This document shows positions 1 to 6,060 of a DNA stretch of 13,165 bases, one piece after another. The translations under genes were made by a program, and so were the position numbers. The notes under the pieces are model-generated. The model was not told the DNA's origin, searched no databases, and worked only from the letters and a program-made list of their open reading frames with translations. Every line of letters starts with the position of its first letter. Position 1 is the first letter of the stretch. Source of the stretch: Hyphomicrobiales bacterium (GTDB lineage: Bacteria; Pseudomonadota; Alphaproteobacteria; Rhizobiales; Aestuariivirgaceae); the NCBI GenBank assembly GCA_027031305.1, contig JALVRJ010000256.1, forward strand, positions 1 to 13,165, given 5' to 3'.

Positions 1-962
1 GCGTTGGTCTTTAGCGTGTCCGCCTTCTGCGTGCGCCAGGCGATGAGCTGGATGGCCGGCCGGGCATGGTCGCGCGCGATCGTGAAGCCGCGCTCGGCCA
101 GCGGATCGAACCCCTCGCCGATGCTGGCCACGTCGCCCAGCCGCAACACGTTGCCGCGCGCGTCGCTCCTGACGATGATCCGCGCGATATCTTCCGGCGT
201 GCGCTTCTTTCCGGCGCCATGCACCGACTTGTCCACCACCCCGGAAATGTCGCCGGCTGGCACGTCGCGCGTTTCCGCCCGCACCTTCGCCGCCAGCGCC
301 GCCAGGTCCAGGTCCAGTCGCCTGAGTTCGCGTTCGGGCAGGGCGGCGATGATCTCCTCGCCCCGCGAGCCGGTCATCGTCACCCGCGTCACCCCCGCCT
401 CCAGCAAGGCGTCGCGCAGCGCCCGGGCATGTTTCTTCAGCACTTTCTCCGGCACCTCGCCGGTCAGCAGCGCCTTGGCCACCACCTCGTCGCGCACCAC
501 CCGCTTGACCACCGGCGGGTCGGCGTCCTCGGGCAGGGTGGTGACGCCATCCACCGCCTTCTCGACGTCCGCCAGCGCCAGCTGCATGTCGGTGCCGGGC
601 AGGAATTTCAGCGAGATGTAGGCCCAGCCTTCGCGCGCCACGCCGTAGTAGGTGTCGAGGTTGGAGACATTGCGCAACGCCGGCTCGAGGTTGCGGATGA
701 CCATGCGCTCCATGTCCGCCGGCGTCGCCCCCTCCCAGGTGACGGTAACGCTCACCTGCGGAAAGTCGATGGTCGGGAAGAACTGCGTGTTGAGCCGGGT
801 TAATCCCAGGTAGCCCAGCAGGATGAGGCCCAGCATGAGCAGGTTGGCGGCGGTGCGGTGATGCACGAAGAAACGCACCAGCCCCGCCAACGGTGAGCCG
901 TGCCGGGTTTCGCCCATGTCATCCGGCCTTTCGGGTGCGTCCCTTGTCGGCGTTTCGGACAT
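1..962 (-). CDS. RND-family efflux transporter permease, N-terminal part (cut by left window edge)
   Basis: Inner-membrane, proton-driven resistance-nodulation-division pump subunit. Only about 320 N-terminal residues are visible, against roughly 1000-1050 for the family, and the frame runs open off the left edge. After a polar, charged leader of about 25 residues comes the first membrane helix (about residues 37-56, ANLLMLGLILLGYLG). It is followed by the family-typical periplasmic opening with FFPTIDFPQVSVTVTWEGAT (61-80) and a porter-domain stretch with FLPGTDMQLALADVEKAV. The start at 962 is supported by AGGA seven bases upstream; Met16 (base 917) is a weaker alternative. No membrane-fusion partner is visible upstream, where the next gene is a rhodanese, so an adaptor would have to lie beyond the edge or elsewhere. 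It resembles the AcrB/HAE side of the family more than metal-specific CzcA, but the substrate cannot be told from this fragment. Confidence 0.9.
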   Translation of the reverse strand, partial: MSETPTRDAPERPDDMGETRHGSPLAGLVRFFVHHRTAANLLMLGLILLGYLGLTRLNTQFFPTIDFPQVSVTVTWEGATPADMERMVIRNLEPALRNVSNLDTYYGVAREGWAYISLKFLPGTDMQLALADVEKAVDGVTTLPEDADPPVVKRVVRDEVVAKALLTGEVPEKVLKKHARALRDALLEAGVTRVTMTGSRGEEIIAALPERELRRLDLDLAALAAKVRAETRDVPAGDISGVVDKSVHGAGKKRTPEDIARIIVRSDARGNVLRLGDVASIGEGFDPLAERGFTIARDHARPAIQLIAWRTQKADTLKTN

Positions 963-1048
963 GATTCGATCCTGCTGGCAGTGTGCCTCGCGTGGACAGC
1001 GAAACGTTCGCCGATGGCATCAAGATCTCCTGCGCGTCCATTCCGGCG

Positions 1049-1065
1049 GTTCACAAGCCATGAAC
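1049..1065. repeat. Inverted repeat upstream of the RND gene (possible operator)
   Basis: GTTCA and TGAAC form perfect 5-bp arms around a 7-base spacer (CAAGCCA), about 87 bases upstream of the RND start. RND pumps are often controlled by TetR- or MarR-type repressors binding such sites, but no regulator gene lies nearby and the arms are short. It may be chance. Confidence 0.25.
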
Positions 1066-1114
1066 AAGAACCCCGCGCCGGCGCATTCTACCGGAGCGGG
1101 GCGCTGATGCGTGT

Positions 1115-1132
1115 TAAAAAGCGGCAAAGCCG
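1115..1132 (-). terminator. Weak intrinsic terminator candidate downstream of rhodanese gene
   Basis: Read on the minus strand, CGGC-TTT-GCCG is followed directly by CTTTTTAA. The stem is only 4 bp, but it is all G/C and has a proper U-run. It lies about 90 bases past the rhodanese stop and before the RND gene, where a terminator would be expected. The rest of the gap between the two genes shows nothing else convincing. Confidence 0.35.
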
Positions 1133-1222
1133 ATGGATACCCGAGGACCCATGCGAGGGCTTGCCATGGCCGAGCGTTCGCCCGCAAGCCGGCACGCGCC
1201 GGCCGCGGGTGACACGGCCGCC

Positions 1223-1603
1223 TCAGCCGCCGTAAGCCTTCGTCGGCAGGCCCTGCTGCACCCAGCCGGGCGTGCGCATGGAGCCGCTCACGCCGCCGGC
1301 CACGTTCATGGTGTTTTCCCAGCCATATTGCTTGAGCGCCTGCGCCACCTGGCCGGAACGCGCGCCAGAGGCGCAGATGAAGGCCACCTTGCGGCTCTTG
1401 TCGCCATCCACCGCCTCTTCCAGCTTTTGCAGGAACTGCGGGTCCTGCAACGAGATGGGCACGGCCGGCTCGGGAAGCCCCGTGCGCATCCACTCGTTCG
1501 GCGTGCGCACGTCCACCAGCACGATCTCGCCCTTGCCCGCCAGGTCGTGCGCCGTGCGGGGGTCGATCTCCTCGATCGCGGGCCTGTTGAACAGGTTGAA
1601 CAT
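1223..1603 (-). CDS. Single-domain rhodanese-like sulfurtransferase
   Basis: A 126-residue single rhodanese domain. Rhodaneses carry sulfane sulfur as a persulfide on a catalytic cysteine. The expected parts are present: IVLVDVRTPNEW (27-38, the conserved first motif), the active-site loop CASGARS with Cys77 and Arg82, and the GWENTMNVAGGVSGS segment (94-108) matching the conserved C-terminal 'NVxGG' region. No signal peptide or membrane helix is seen, so it is probably cytoplasmic. The start is supported by an AAGGGAAGA ribosome site just upstream. It is monocistronic in this window, with its own promoter (1677-1704) and a candidate terminator downstream. Donor and acceptor are unknown; sulfide or persulfide homeostasis is the usual inference for such stand-alone domains. 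Confidence 0.93.
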   Translation of the reverse strand: MFNLFNRPAIEEIDPRTAHDLAGKGEIVLVDVRTPNEWMRTGLPEPAVPISLQDPQFLQKLEEAVDGDKSRKVAFICASGARSGQVAQALKQYGWENTMNVAGGVSGSMRTPGWVQQGLPTKAYGG

Positions 1604-1642
1604 GGAATCTTCCCTTTCCTTCTCGCGTCATGTTCAAGAGCG

Positions 1643-1661
1643 CGCCCGTCATCGTCGGGCG
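1643..1661 (-). other. Hairpin in the rhodanese mRNA leader
   Basis: CGCCCG and CGGGCG form a perfect 6-bp G/C stem with a 7-base loop, in the predicted 5' leader 40-58 bases upstream of the rhodanese start codon. There is no U-run, so it is not a terminator. It could be a stability element or chance. Confidence 0.3.
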
Positions 1662-1676
1662 ATCTTGGTGAGCGCA

Positions 1677-1704
1677 TATATATTAGGTTTTCCTGATATG
1701 TTAA
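1677..1704 (-). promoter_or_regulatory. Sigma-70-type promoter for the rhodanese gene
   Basis: On the minus strand TTAACA (-35, 1699-1704) and TATATA (-10, 1677-1682) are 16 bases apart, inside the only markedly A/T-rich patch of this stretch. The implied transcript starts near 1670, giving a leader of about 66 bases. Match to the consensus is 5/6 and 4/6. Confidence 0.6.
1680..1699. promoter_or_regulatory. Palindrome overlapping rhodanese promoter (candidate operator)
   Basis: On the plus strand ATATTAGG-TTTT-CCTGATAT has arms pairing at 7 of 8 positions. It fills the -35/-10 spacer and reaches into the -10, so a bound protein would block RNA polymerase. Stand-alone rhodaneses are often under ArsR-type persulfide sensors (BigR/SqrR), which bind A/T-rich palindromes; that link is inference. 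Confidence 0.45.
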
Positions 1705-1775
1705 GCCCCGGAGCCGTAAAACCCGCGTGAACACCCACGATCATTCCGCCATGCAGGACATGCGAGCGCTGCGCG

Positions 1776-1805
1776 GCTTCCCATTTCGGCCACCGTGAGG
1801 GAAGC
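1776..1805. repeat. Inverted repeat downstream of ybaB
   Basis: GCTTCCC (1776-1782) and GGGAAGC (1799-1805) are perfect 7-bp arms around a 16-base loop, starting 15 bases past the ybaB stop. A hairpin at the 3' end of the dnaX-ybaB transcript is plausible. No U-run follows on the minus strand, so it is at most a processing or stability hairpin. Confidence 0.35.
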
Positions 1806-1819
1806 GGGCAAGCCCGAGC

Positions 1820-2137
1820 CTACAGCGAGAAGCCCGGCGGCAGCGGCAGGCCGCCGGTGGCCTCCTTCATCTTCTCTGCGATCATCTCTTCCATGCGTTC
1901 CTTGGCCTGGTTCACCGCCGTCACCAGCAGATCCTCCACGATCTCCCTTTCCTCCGGCTTCAGCAACGATTCGTCGATGCGCACGTCCTTCAGCATCCCC
2001 TTGCCGGACATCACCACCCGCACCATGCCACCACCGGCCTCGCCGGTCACCTCGGCGTTTTCCAGCTCTTCCTGCATCTGGCGCATCCGCGCCTGCATCT
2101 GCTGCATCTGCTGCATCAACTCGCCGATGTTCTTCAT
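1820..2137 (-). CDS. ybaB: YbaB/EbfC family nucleoid-associated DNA-binding protein
   Basis: A 105-residue protein of the usual YbaB/EbfC length. It opens MKNIGELMQQMQQMQARMRQ, the Met/Gln-rich coiled-coil helix typical of the family (about residues 1-28). The conserved core follows: TGEAGGGMVRVVMSGKG (31-47), then LLKPEEREIVEDLLVTAVNQA (59-79), then a C-terminal helix and the GGLPLPPGF tail. Family members form dimers that bind DNA with little sequence specificity, shape the nucleoid, and may act in recombinational repair with the RecR/DnaX group. The start lies 4 bases after the dnaX stop, so the two are almost certainly co-transcribed. The open frame continues upstream inside dnaX, but that extension is an artefact. 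The usual next gene, recR, is not here. Confidence 0.95.
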   Translation of the reverse strand: MKNIGELMQQMQQMQARMRQMQEELENAEVTGEAGGGMVRVVMSGKGMLKDVRIDESLLKPEEREIVEDLLVTAVNQAKERMEEMIAEKMKEATGGLPLPPGFSL

Positions 2138-2141
2138 CGCT

Positions 2142-3950
2142 TCACTTCGCCTCCTCGTCCTCGCCAGTCTTCTCCGCCAATGCGGCGCCGGCCGCCGGCG
2201 CCGGCCGCACGGTGACGATGCGCGCTTGCGGGAAATGCCGCAGCACCTCCCGCACCGCCGGCTCTTCGCGCGCCAGACGCAACAGGTCGTCCTCCTCGCG
2301 GCGTTCCTGCTCGGCCAGCGTCGGCGCCCGCGCGTCCTCCTCGCGCAGCACCACCCATGGAATGCCCGTCCACTCCCGCAGCCGCGCCGCCAGCTGGCGC
2401 GGCAGGTCCGTCGGCGCGCCTTCCGCCAGCCCGATGCGCAACTTGCCCGGTTCGATGGACACCGGGCGCAAGAATTCGCGGATCGCGGCCGCCATGCGCA
2501 AGTCGCGTCTTTCCTCCGCCAGCGCCGCCAACGCCCGCAGCGAGTTCGGCACGGCCGTCGCCGGCGCGCAGGGCTCGACACGCGTTTCGCTCGCGGGCGC
2601 CATGTAGGGCGCGGAAGCGGAGGCGGCGGTGGAATCGGTAGTGGAAGACGCACGCGGCCTCGCCACCCCGCCCATGGCCGATGGAGCGCCATCCGCCGGC
2701 GAAGGGCCGCCCGTGGCGGGCGTGGAAGCCCCCGTGCCGGTGCCTTCCTCCTGCGCCAGCTTGCGAATGAGCTCTTCCGGCGGCGGCACCTCGGCCACGT
2801 GCGCCAGCCGCACCAGCACCATTTCCGCCGCCATCTGCGGGTGTGCCGCCGCCTGCACTTCGCTCATGCCCTTCAGCAGCATCTGCCAGGCCCGCGCCAG
2901 CACCGGCACCGTAAGCCGCCGCGCCAGCGCCGCGCCGCGGGCGCGCTCCTCCTCGCTGACCCCGCCGTCGGCCGCCTGCTCGCCCATGATGGCCATTTTC
3001 GTCACCAGGTGGGTGAAGGCGGCAAGATCGGCCAGCACCTGGTAGGGGGCCGCGCCGATGGCCGACAGCTCGGCAAAGGATGCAAGCGCGCCGGCCGCCT
3101 CGCCCGCCATCAGCTTCTCGAACAGGTCGATGACGCGGCCATGATCGGCCAGCCCCAGCATCTCGCGCACGTGCTCGGCGCGCACCGTCTCCCCGCCATA
3201 GGCGATGGCCTGGTCCAGCAGCGACAGCGCGTCGCGCACCGATCCCTCCGCCGCCCGCGCGATGGCGCGCAGGGCCGCCTCTTCCGCCGTCACTCCCTCT
3301 TGCGCGCATACCTTCCCCAGGTGCGTCATCAGCACCTCCGCCGGCACCCGGCGCAGATCGAAGCGCTGACAGCGCGACAGGATGGTCACCGGAACCTTCC
3401 GGATCTCGGTGGTGGCGAAGATGAACTTCACGTGCTCCGGCGGCTCCTCCAGCGTCTTCAGCAAGGCGTTGAAGGCCGCCTTGGAGAGCATGTGCACCTC
3501 GTCGATGATGTAGACCTTGTAGCGCGCCGAGGTGGGACGATAGGGCACCTGCTCGATGATCTCGCGAATGTTCTCCACCGAGGTGTGCGAGGCCGCATCC
3601 ATCTCGATCACGTCCACGTGGCGCGATTCCAGGATGGCCTCGCAGTGCTCGCCGAACTCCGGCATGTGCACGGTCGGCCGCTCGCTGAGCGAATAATTCA
3701 GCGCCCGGGCGATGAGCCGTGCGGTGGTGGTCTTGCCCACGCCCCGCACGCCGGTCAGCATGTAGCCTTGGGCGATGCGGCCCGATTCGAAGGCGTTGGT
3801 CAGCGTGCGCACCAGCGCATCCTGGCCGATGAGCTCCTCGAAGGTCTTTGGGCGATACTTGCGCGCCAGCACGCGGTATCCGCCACCATTCGCGCCGCCG
3901 GATGCGGCCTTGTCGGCATCGTGGGAATTGCTGGCTGGCGTGTCGGTCAA
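2142..3950 (-). CDS. dnaX: DNA polymerase III subunit gamma/tau (clamp loader)
   Basis: 602 residues with the proposed TTG start. This is the AAA+ subunit of the clamp loader, which loads the beta clamp at replication forks. Visible are YRVLARKYRPKTFEELIGQD (25-44), Walker A GVRGVGKT (67-74), Walker B IIDEVHML (148-155) and the sensor-1/SRC region ATTEIRKVPVTILSRCQRFD (179-198). Domain III follows to about 390, then a low-complexity Ala/Pro/Ser/Thr linker (about 402-465) and a tau-type C-terminal domain. Of the four zinc-ligand cysteines in E. coli DnaX only Cys103 remains, which I recall as common in alphaproteobacteria. No ATG occurs before Walker A except one at 4100, which lies inside the SRP RNA gene. 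TTG at 3950, with a GGGGG run 6-7 bases upstream, is therefore the best start; a GTG at Val27 is possible. I saw no clear A-rich slippery site for producing gamma. Confidence 0.95.
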   Translation of the reverse strand: MTDTPASNSHDADKAASGGANGGGYRVLARKYRPKTFEELIGQDALVRTLTNAFESGRIAQGYMLTGVRGVGKTTTARLIARALNYSLSERPTVHMPEFGEHCEAILESRHVDVIEMDAASHTSVENIREIIEQVPYRPTSARYKVYIIDEVHMLSKAAFNALLKTLEEPPEHVKFIFATTEIRKVPVTILSRCQRFDLRRVPAEVLMTHLGKVCAQEGVTAEEAALRAIARAAEGSVRDALSLLDQAIAYGGETVRAEHVREMLGLADHGRVIDLFEKLMAGEAAGALASFAELSAIGAAPYQVLADLAAFTHLVTKMAIMGEQAADGGVSEEERARGAALARRLTVPVLARAWQMLLKGMSEVQAAAHPQMAAEMVLVRLAHVAEVPPPEELIRKLAQEEGTGTGASTPATGGPSPADGAPSAMGGVARPRASSTTDSTAASASAPYMAPASETRVEPCAPATAVPNSLRALAALAEERRDLRMAAAIREFLRPVSIEPGKLRIGLAEGAPTDLPRQLAARLREWTGIPWVVLREEDARAPTLAEQERREEDDLLRLAREEPAVREVLRHFPQARIVTVRPAPAAGAALAEKTGEDEEAK

Positions 3951-4019
3951 GCTGCGCCCCCGTGCCTTTCGAGCAGTCGCGCGTGGCGCGCCAAATGAAA
4001 AGTGCCGAAGGAAGAAGGT

Positions 4020-4118
4020 GGAAGACCGGACAGCGACCCGTGACGAAACGTCTCGCCTGGGCTGCTTCCTTCCGGACCTGACCCGCTGGGCGGACCGCAC
4101 GTCCGCCGCCGGCCTTCC
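4020..4118 (-). ncRNA. ffs: Signal recognition particle RNA (4.5S RNA)
   Basis: Minus-strand bases about 4060-4085 hold the universal SRP core, read as GGTCAGGTCCGGAAGGAAGC followed by AGCCC. This is the Ffh-binding helix 8 with its GGAA tetraloop. The ends were set by pairing: GGAAGGCCGG at 4109-4118 pairs with CCGGTCTTCC at 4020-4029 (one G-U), giving a hairpin of about 99 nt, the usual size of small bacterial SRP RNA. The RNA binds Ffh and FtsY for co-translational membrane targeting. It sits just upstream of dnaX on the same strand. A T-rich stretch near 3998-4019 (TTCTTCC...TTTT) may help termination, although dnaX could also be read through. Ends are uncertain by a few bases. Confidence 0.93.
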
Positions 4119-4123
4119 GACAA

Positions 4124-4154
4124 TCTATATCGGACGGAAGCGCGGCGGATGCAA
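4124..4154 (-). promoter_or_regulatory. Promoter candidate for ffs
   Basis: On the minus strand TATAGA (4124-4129) ends five bases before the predicted 5' end of the SRP RNA at 4118, good spacing for a -10. TTGCAT (4149-4154) lies 19 bases further upstream; that spacer is long, and the -35 match is partial. Confidence 0.45.
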
Positions 4155-4235
4155 GGGCCTTTTGCCCGCCGCCTATCCGCGCCCGGCGAACAAGCGTGGC
4201 GCGGCTGTGGGCGAGCTGTGCAAAAATGTGCGATT

Positions 4236-4250
4236 GTTCCCTTCATGTTC
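4236..4250 (+). promoter_or_regulatory. LexA (SOS) box, alphaproteobacterial GTTC-N7-GTTC type, upstream of comM
   Basis: GTTC (4236-4239), exactly seven bases, then GTTC (4247-4250). This direct repeat is the established LexA-binding motif of alphaproteobacteria. It ends at the base before the TTGACA -35 element of the comM promoter, where bound LexA would hinder polymerase. The motif fixes only eight bases, so position rather than sequence alone carries the argument. Confidence 0.65.
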
Positions 4251-4279
4251 TTGACATGTCTCTGTCATCCCCATAACCT
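4251..4279 (+). promoter_or_regulatory. Sigma-70-type promoter for comM
   Basis: A perfect TTGACA (4251-4256), a 17-base spacer, and TAACCT (4274-4279) as -10. The start of transcription would be near 4286, leaving a leader of about 35 bases with GAGGGG six bases before the comM ATG. CATGT/ACATG short arms (4244-4258) overlap the -35. Confidence 0.65.
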
Positions 4280-4320
4280 TCCCGTGCGAATGTGGAAGAA
4301 CCACAAGCGAGGGGAAGCCA

Positions 4321-5853
4321 ATGGTCGCGCGGGCGCAAACGGTGGCCTTCAACGGCATCGAGACAGCGCTGGTGGATGTCCAGGTGCTCATCAGCCCGGG
4401 CCTGCCCGCCTTCGCCATTGTCGGCCTGCCGGACAAGGCGGTGGCGGAAAGCCGCGAGCGCATCCGCGCCGCACTGCAAGCGGTGGGCCTGGCCTTGCCG
4501 GCGAAGCGCATCACGGTCAACCTCTCGCCCGCCGACCTGCCCAAGGAGGGCAGTCATTACGACCTGCCCATTGCCCTGGCGCTGCTGTCCGCCATGGGCG
4601 CGCTGCCCCAGGCCTTCCTGTCGCGGCACCTGGCCATGGGAGAGTTGTCGCTCGACGGCGGCATCAGCCCCGTTCTCGGTGTCCTGCCGGCGGCCATGCG
4701 GGCGCTTAGGGCCGAGCGTGGCATCATCTGCCCGGCGGCCAACGGCGGCGAGGCCGCCTGGGCCGGCGAGACGCTCGACATCGTTGCCGCCGCCACCCTG
4801 GTGCAGGTGGTCAACCATGCCCGCGGCACCCACCCCCTCGCCCGCCCGCGGCCCGCCATGGCCGCGCAGACGCGCCAGCCGCCCGACCTGCGCGACGTGC
4901 GCGGGCAGGAAAGCGCCAAGCGCGCCCTGGAGGTCGCCGCCGCCGGCGGCCATCACATGCTGATGAACGGCCCGCCGGGCGCCGGCAAGTCCATGCTGGC
5001 GGCGCGGCTGCCCTCCATCCTGCCGCCGATGACACCGCGGGAAATGCTGGAAACCTCCGTCATCGCCTCGCTGGCCGGCATCCTGCCCAATGGCGCGATC
5101 GTCGCCACCCGGCCCTTCCGCGCCCCGCACCATACCGCTTCGCAGGTGGCCCTGGCCGGCGGTGGCCACCGCGCCAGGCCGGGCGAGATGTCGCTGGCTC
5201 ACAATGGCGTGCTGTTTCTCGACGAACTGCCGGAATTCTCGCCGCGCGCCCTGGAGGTGTTGCGCCAGCCGCTGGAAAACGGCGAGGTGCATATCGCCCG
5301 CGCCAATTACCGCGTCACCTTTCCCGCCCGCTTCCAGCTGGTGGCCGCCATGAACCCGTGCAAGTGCGGCATGGCGCTGGAGCCCGGGCACACCTGTCGG
5401 CGGGGTGCCCGCTGCGCCCGGGACTACCAGGCCCGCATTTCCGGCCCGCTGCTCGACAGGTTCGACATCCGCATCACCGTGCCGGCGGTGAGCGTCGCCG
5501 ATCTGTCCCTGCCGCCGGCCCGCGAAGGCTCGGCGCAGGTGGCCGCGCGCGTCGCCCGCGCGCGCGACATCCAGCGCCGCCGCTACGAGGCCCTGGGCCT
5601 GCCCGATGTGCGCAACAACGCGCAAGCCCCGGCCGGCGTGCTGGAAGAGGTGGCGCGGCCGGATGCCGACGGCCACAAGATGCTCCTGCGGGCGGCGGAA
5701 AGCCTGCGCCTCTCCGCGCGCGGCTATCACCGGGTGCTGCGGGTGGCCCGCACGCTGGCCGATCTCGCCGGCGAGGAGCGGGTGGGCCGGCTGCACGTGG
5801 CCGAGGCGCTCGCCTATCGTGGCCATGGCCCGAGCGCGGCCGTAGCGGCGTGA
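4321..5853 (+). CDS. comM: ComM/YifB family Mg-chelatase-like AAA+ ATPase (branch-migration helicase)
   Basis: 510 residues, full length for YifB/ComM. Studied ComM proteins are hexameric helicases that drive branch migration when single-stranded donor DNA is integrated during natural transformation. Domains in order: an N-terminal ChlI-type fold (about 15-165; GLPDKAVAESRERIRAAL, NLSPADLPKEGSHYDLPIA), an AAA+ core with Walker A GPPGAGKS (217-224), FRAPHHTASQVALAGGG (266-282), Walker B VLFLDELPEF (297-306), and a cysteine cluster (Cys347, 349, 359, 365) probably binding zinc. A C-terminal Mg-chelatase domain follows (about 400-500; LRLSARGYHRVLRVARTLADL). The ATG has GAGGGG at ideal distance. 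It is alone on its strand, divergent from ffs and convergent with ccmB. The promoter carries an SOS-type box. No other competence gene is in view, so a general recombination role is as likely as DNA uptake. Confidence 0.95.
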   Translation: MVARAQTVAFNGIETALVDVQVLISPGLPAFAIVGLPDKAVAESRERIRAALQAVGLALPAKRITVNLSPADLPKEGSHYDLPIALALLSAMGALPQAFLSRHLAMGELSLDGGISPVLGVLPAAMRALRAERGIICPAANGGEAAWAGETLDIVAAATLVQVVNHARGTHPLARPRPAMAAQTRQPPDLRDVRGQESAKRALEVAAAGGHHMLMNGPPGAGKSMLAARLPSILPPMTPREMLETSVIASLAGILPNGAIVATRPFRAPHHTASQVALAGGGHRARPGEMSLAHNGVLFLDELPEFSPRALEVLRQPLENGEVHIARANYRVTFPARFQLVAAMNPCKCGMALEPGHTCRRGARCARDYQARISGPLLDRFDIRITVPAVSVADLSLPPAREGSAQVAARVARARDIQRRRYEALGLPDVRNNAQAPAGVLEEVARPDADGHKMLLRAAESLRLSARGYHRVLRVARTLADLAGEERVGRLHVAEALAYRGHGPSAAVAA

Positions 5854-5978
5854 AGGACAAGCGGGCGAATGCCAGAGGCCAATCCAGCAATCGGTCGATG
5901 TTCCGCGACTGCCTGATTGTCAGGAATTTGCCGCTGTGCGGCGGGCCGAAGGATCGTCCATGACATTCAGACAGTAGC

Positions 5979-5997
5979 GAGAAGATTGGCGCTTCTC
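5979..5997. repeat. Hairpin in the comM/ccmB convergent gap
   Basis: GAGAAG (5979-5984) and CTTCTC (5992-5997) form a 6-bp stem with a 7-base loop, between two convergent genes that both need an end signal. There is no U-run on either side. The rest of the 197-base gap (5854-6050) contains no gene I can support. Confidence 0.3.
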
Positions 5998-6037
5998 CCT
6001 GATGATGGGGTTTCGATTGCTGAAGGAAGTCGGGCCC

Positions 6038-6060
6038 CTTGCGCGGAGCCTCAGCGCAAG
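6038..6060 (-). repeat. Inverted repeat spanning the ccmB stop codon
   Basis: CTTGCGC (6038-6044) and GCGCAAG (6054-6060) are perfect 7-bp arms with a 9-base loop containing the ccmB stop. It may stabilise or end the ccmAB transcript. No U-tract follows, so a classical terminator is not supported. Confidence 0.35.

Noticed and set aside
4..803. Long open frames on the plus strand opposite the RND gene
   Set aside because: They are antisense shadows of a GC-rich gene: Arg/Ser/Pro-rich, without motifs or ribosome sites. The minus-strand frame has clear RND sequence.
1857..3998. 713-codon plus-strand open frame opposite ybaB and dnaX
   Set aside because: Its product is His/Arg/Gln-rich low-complexity sequence with no recognisable fold, and the opposite strand encodes intact YbaB and DnaX with all motifs.
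4243..5826. 527-codon minus-strand open frame opposite comM
   Set aside because: A Gly/Arg/His-rich shadow; comM on the plus strand has Walker motifs, a promoter and a ribosome site.
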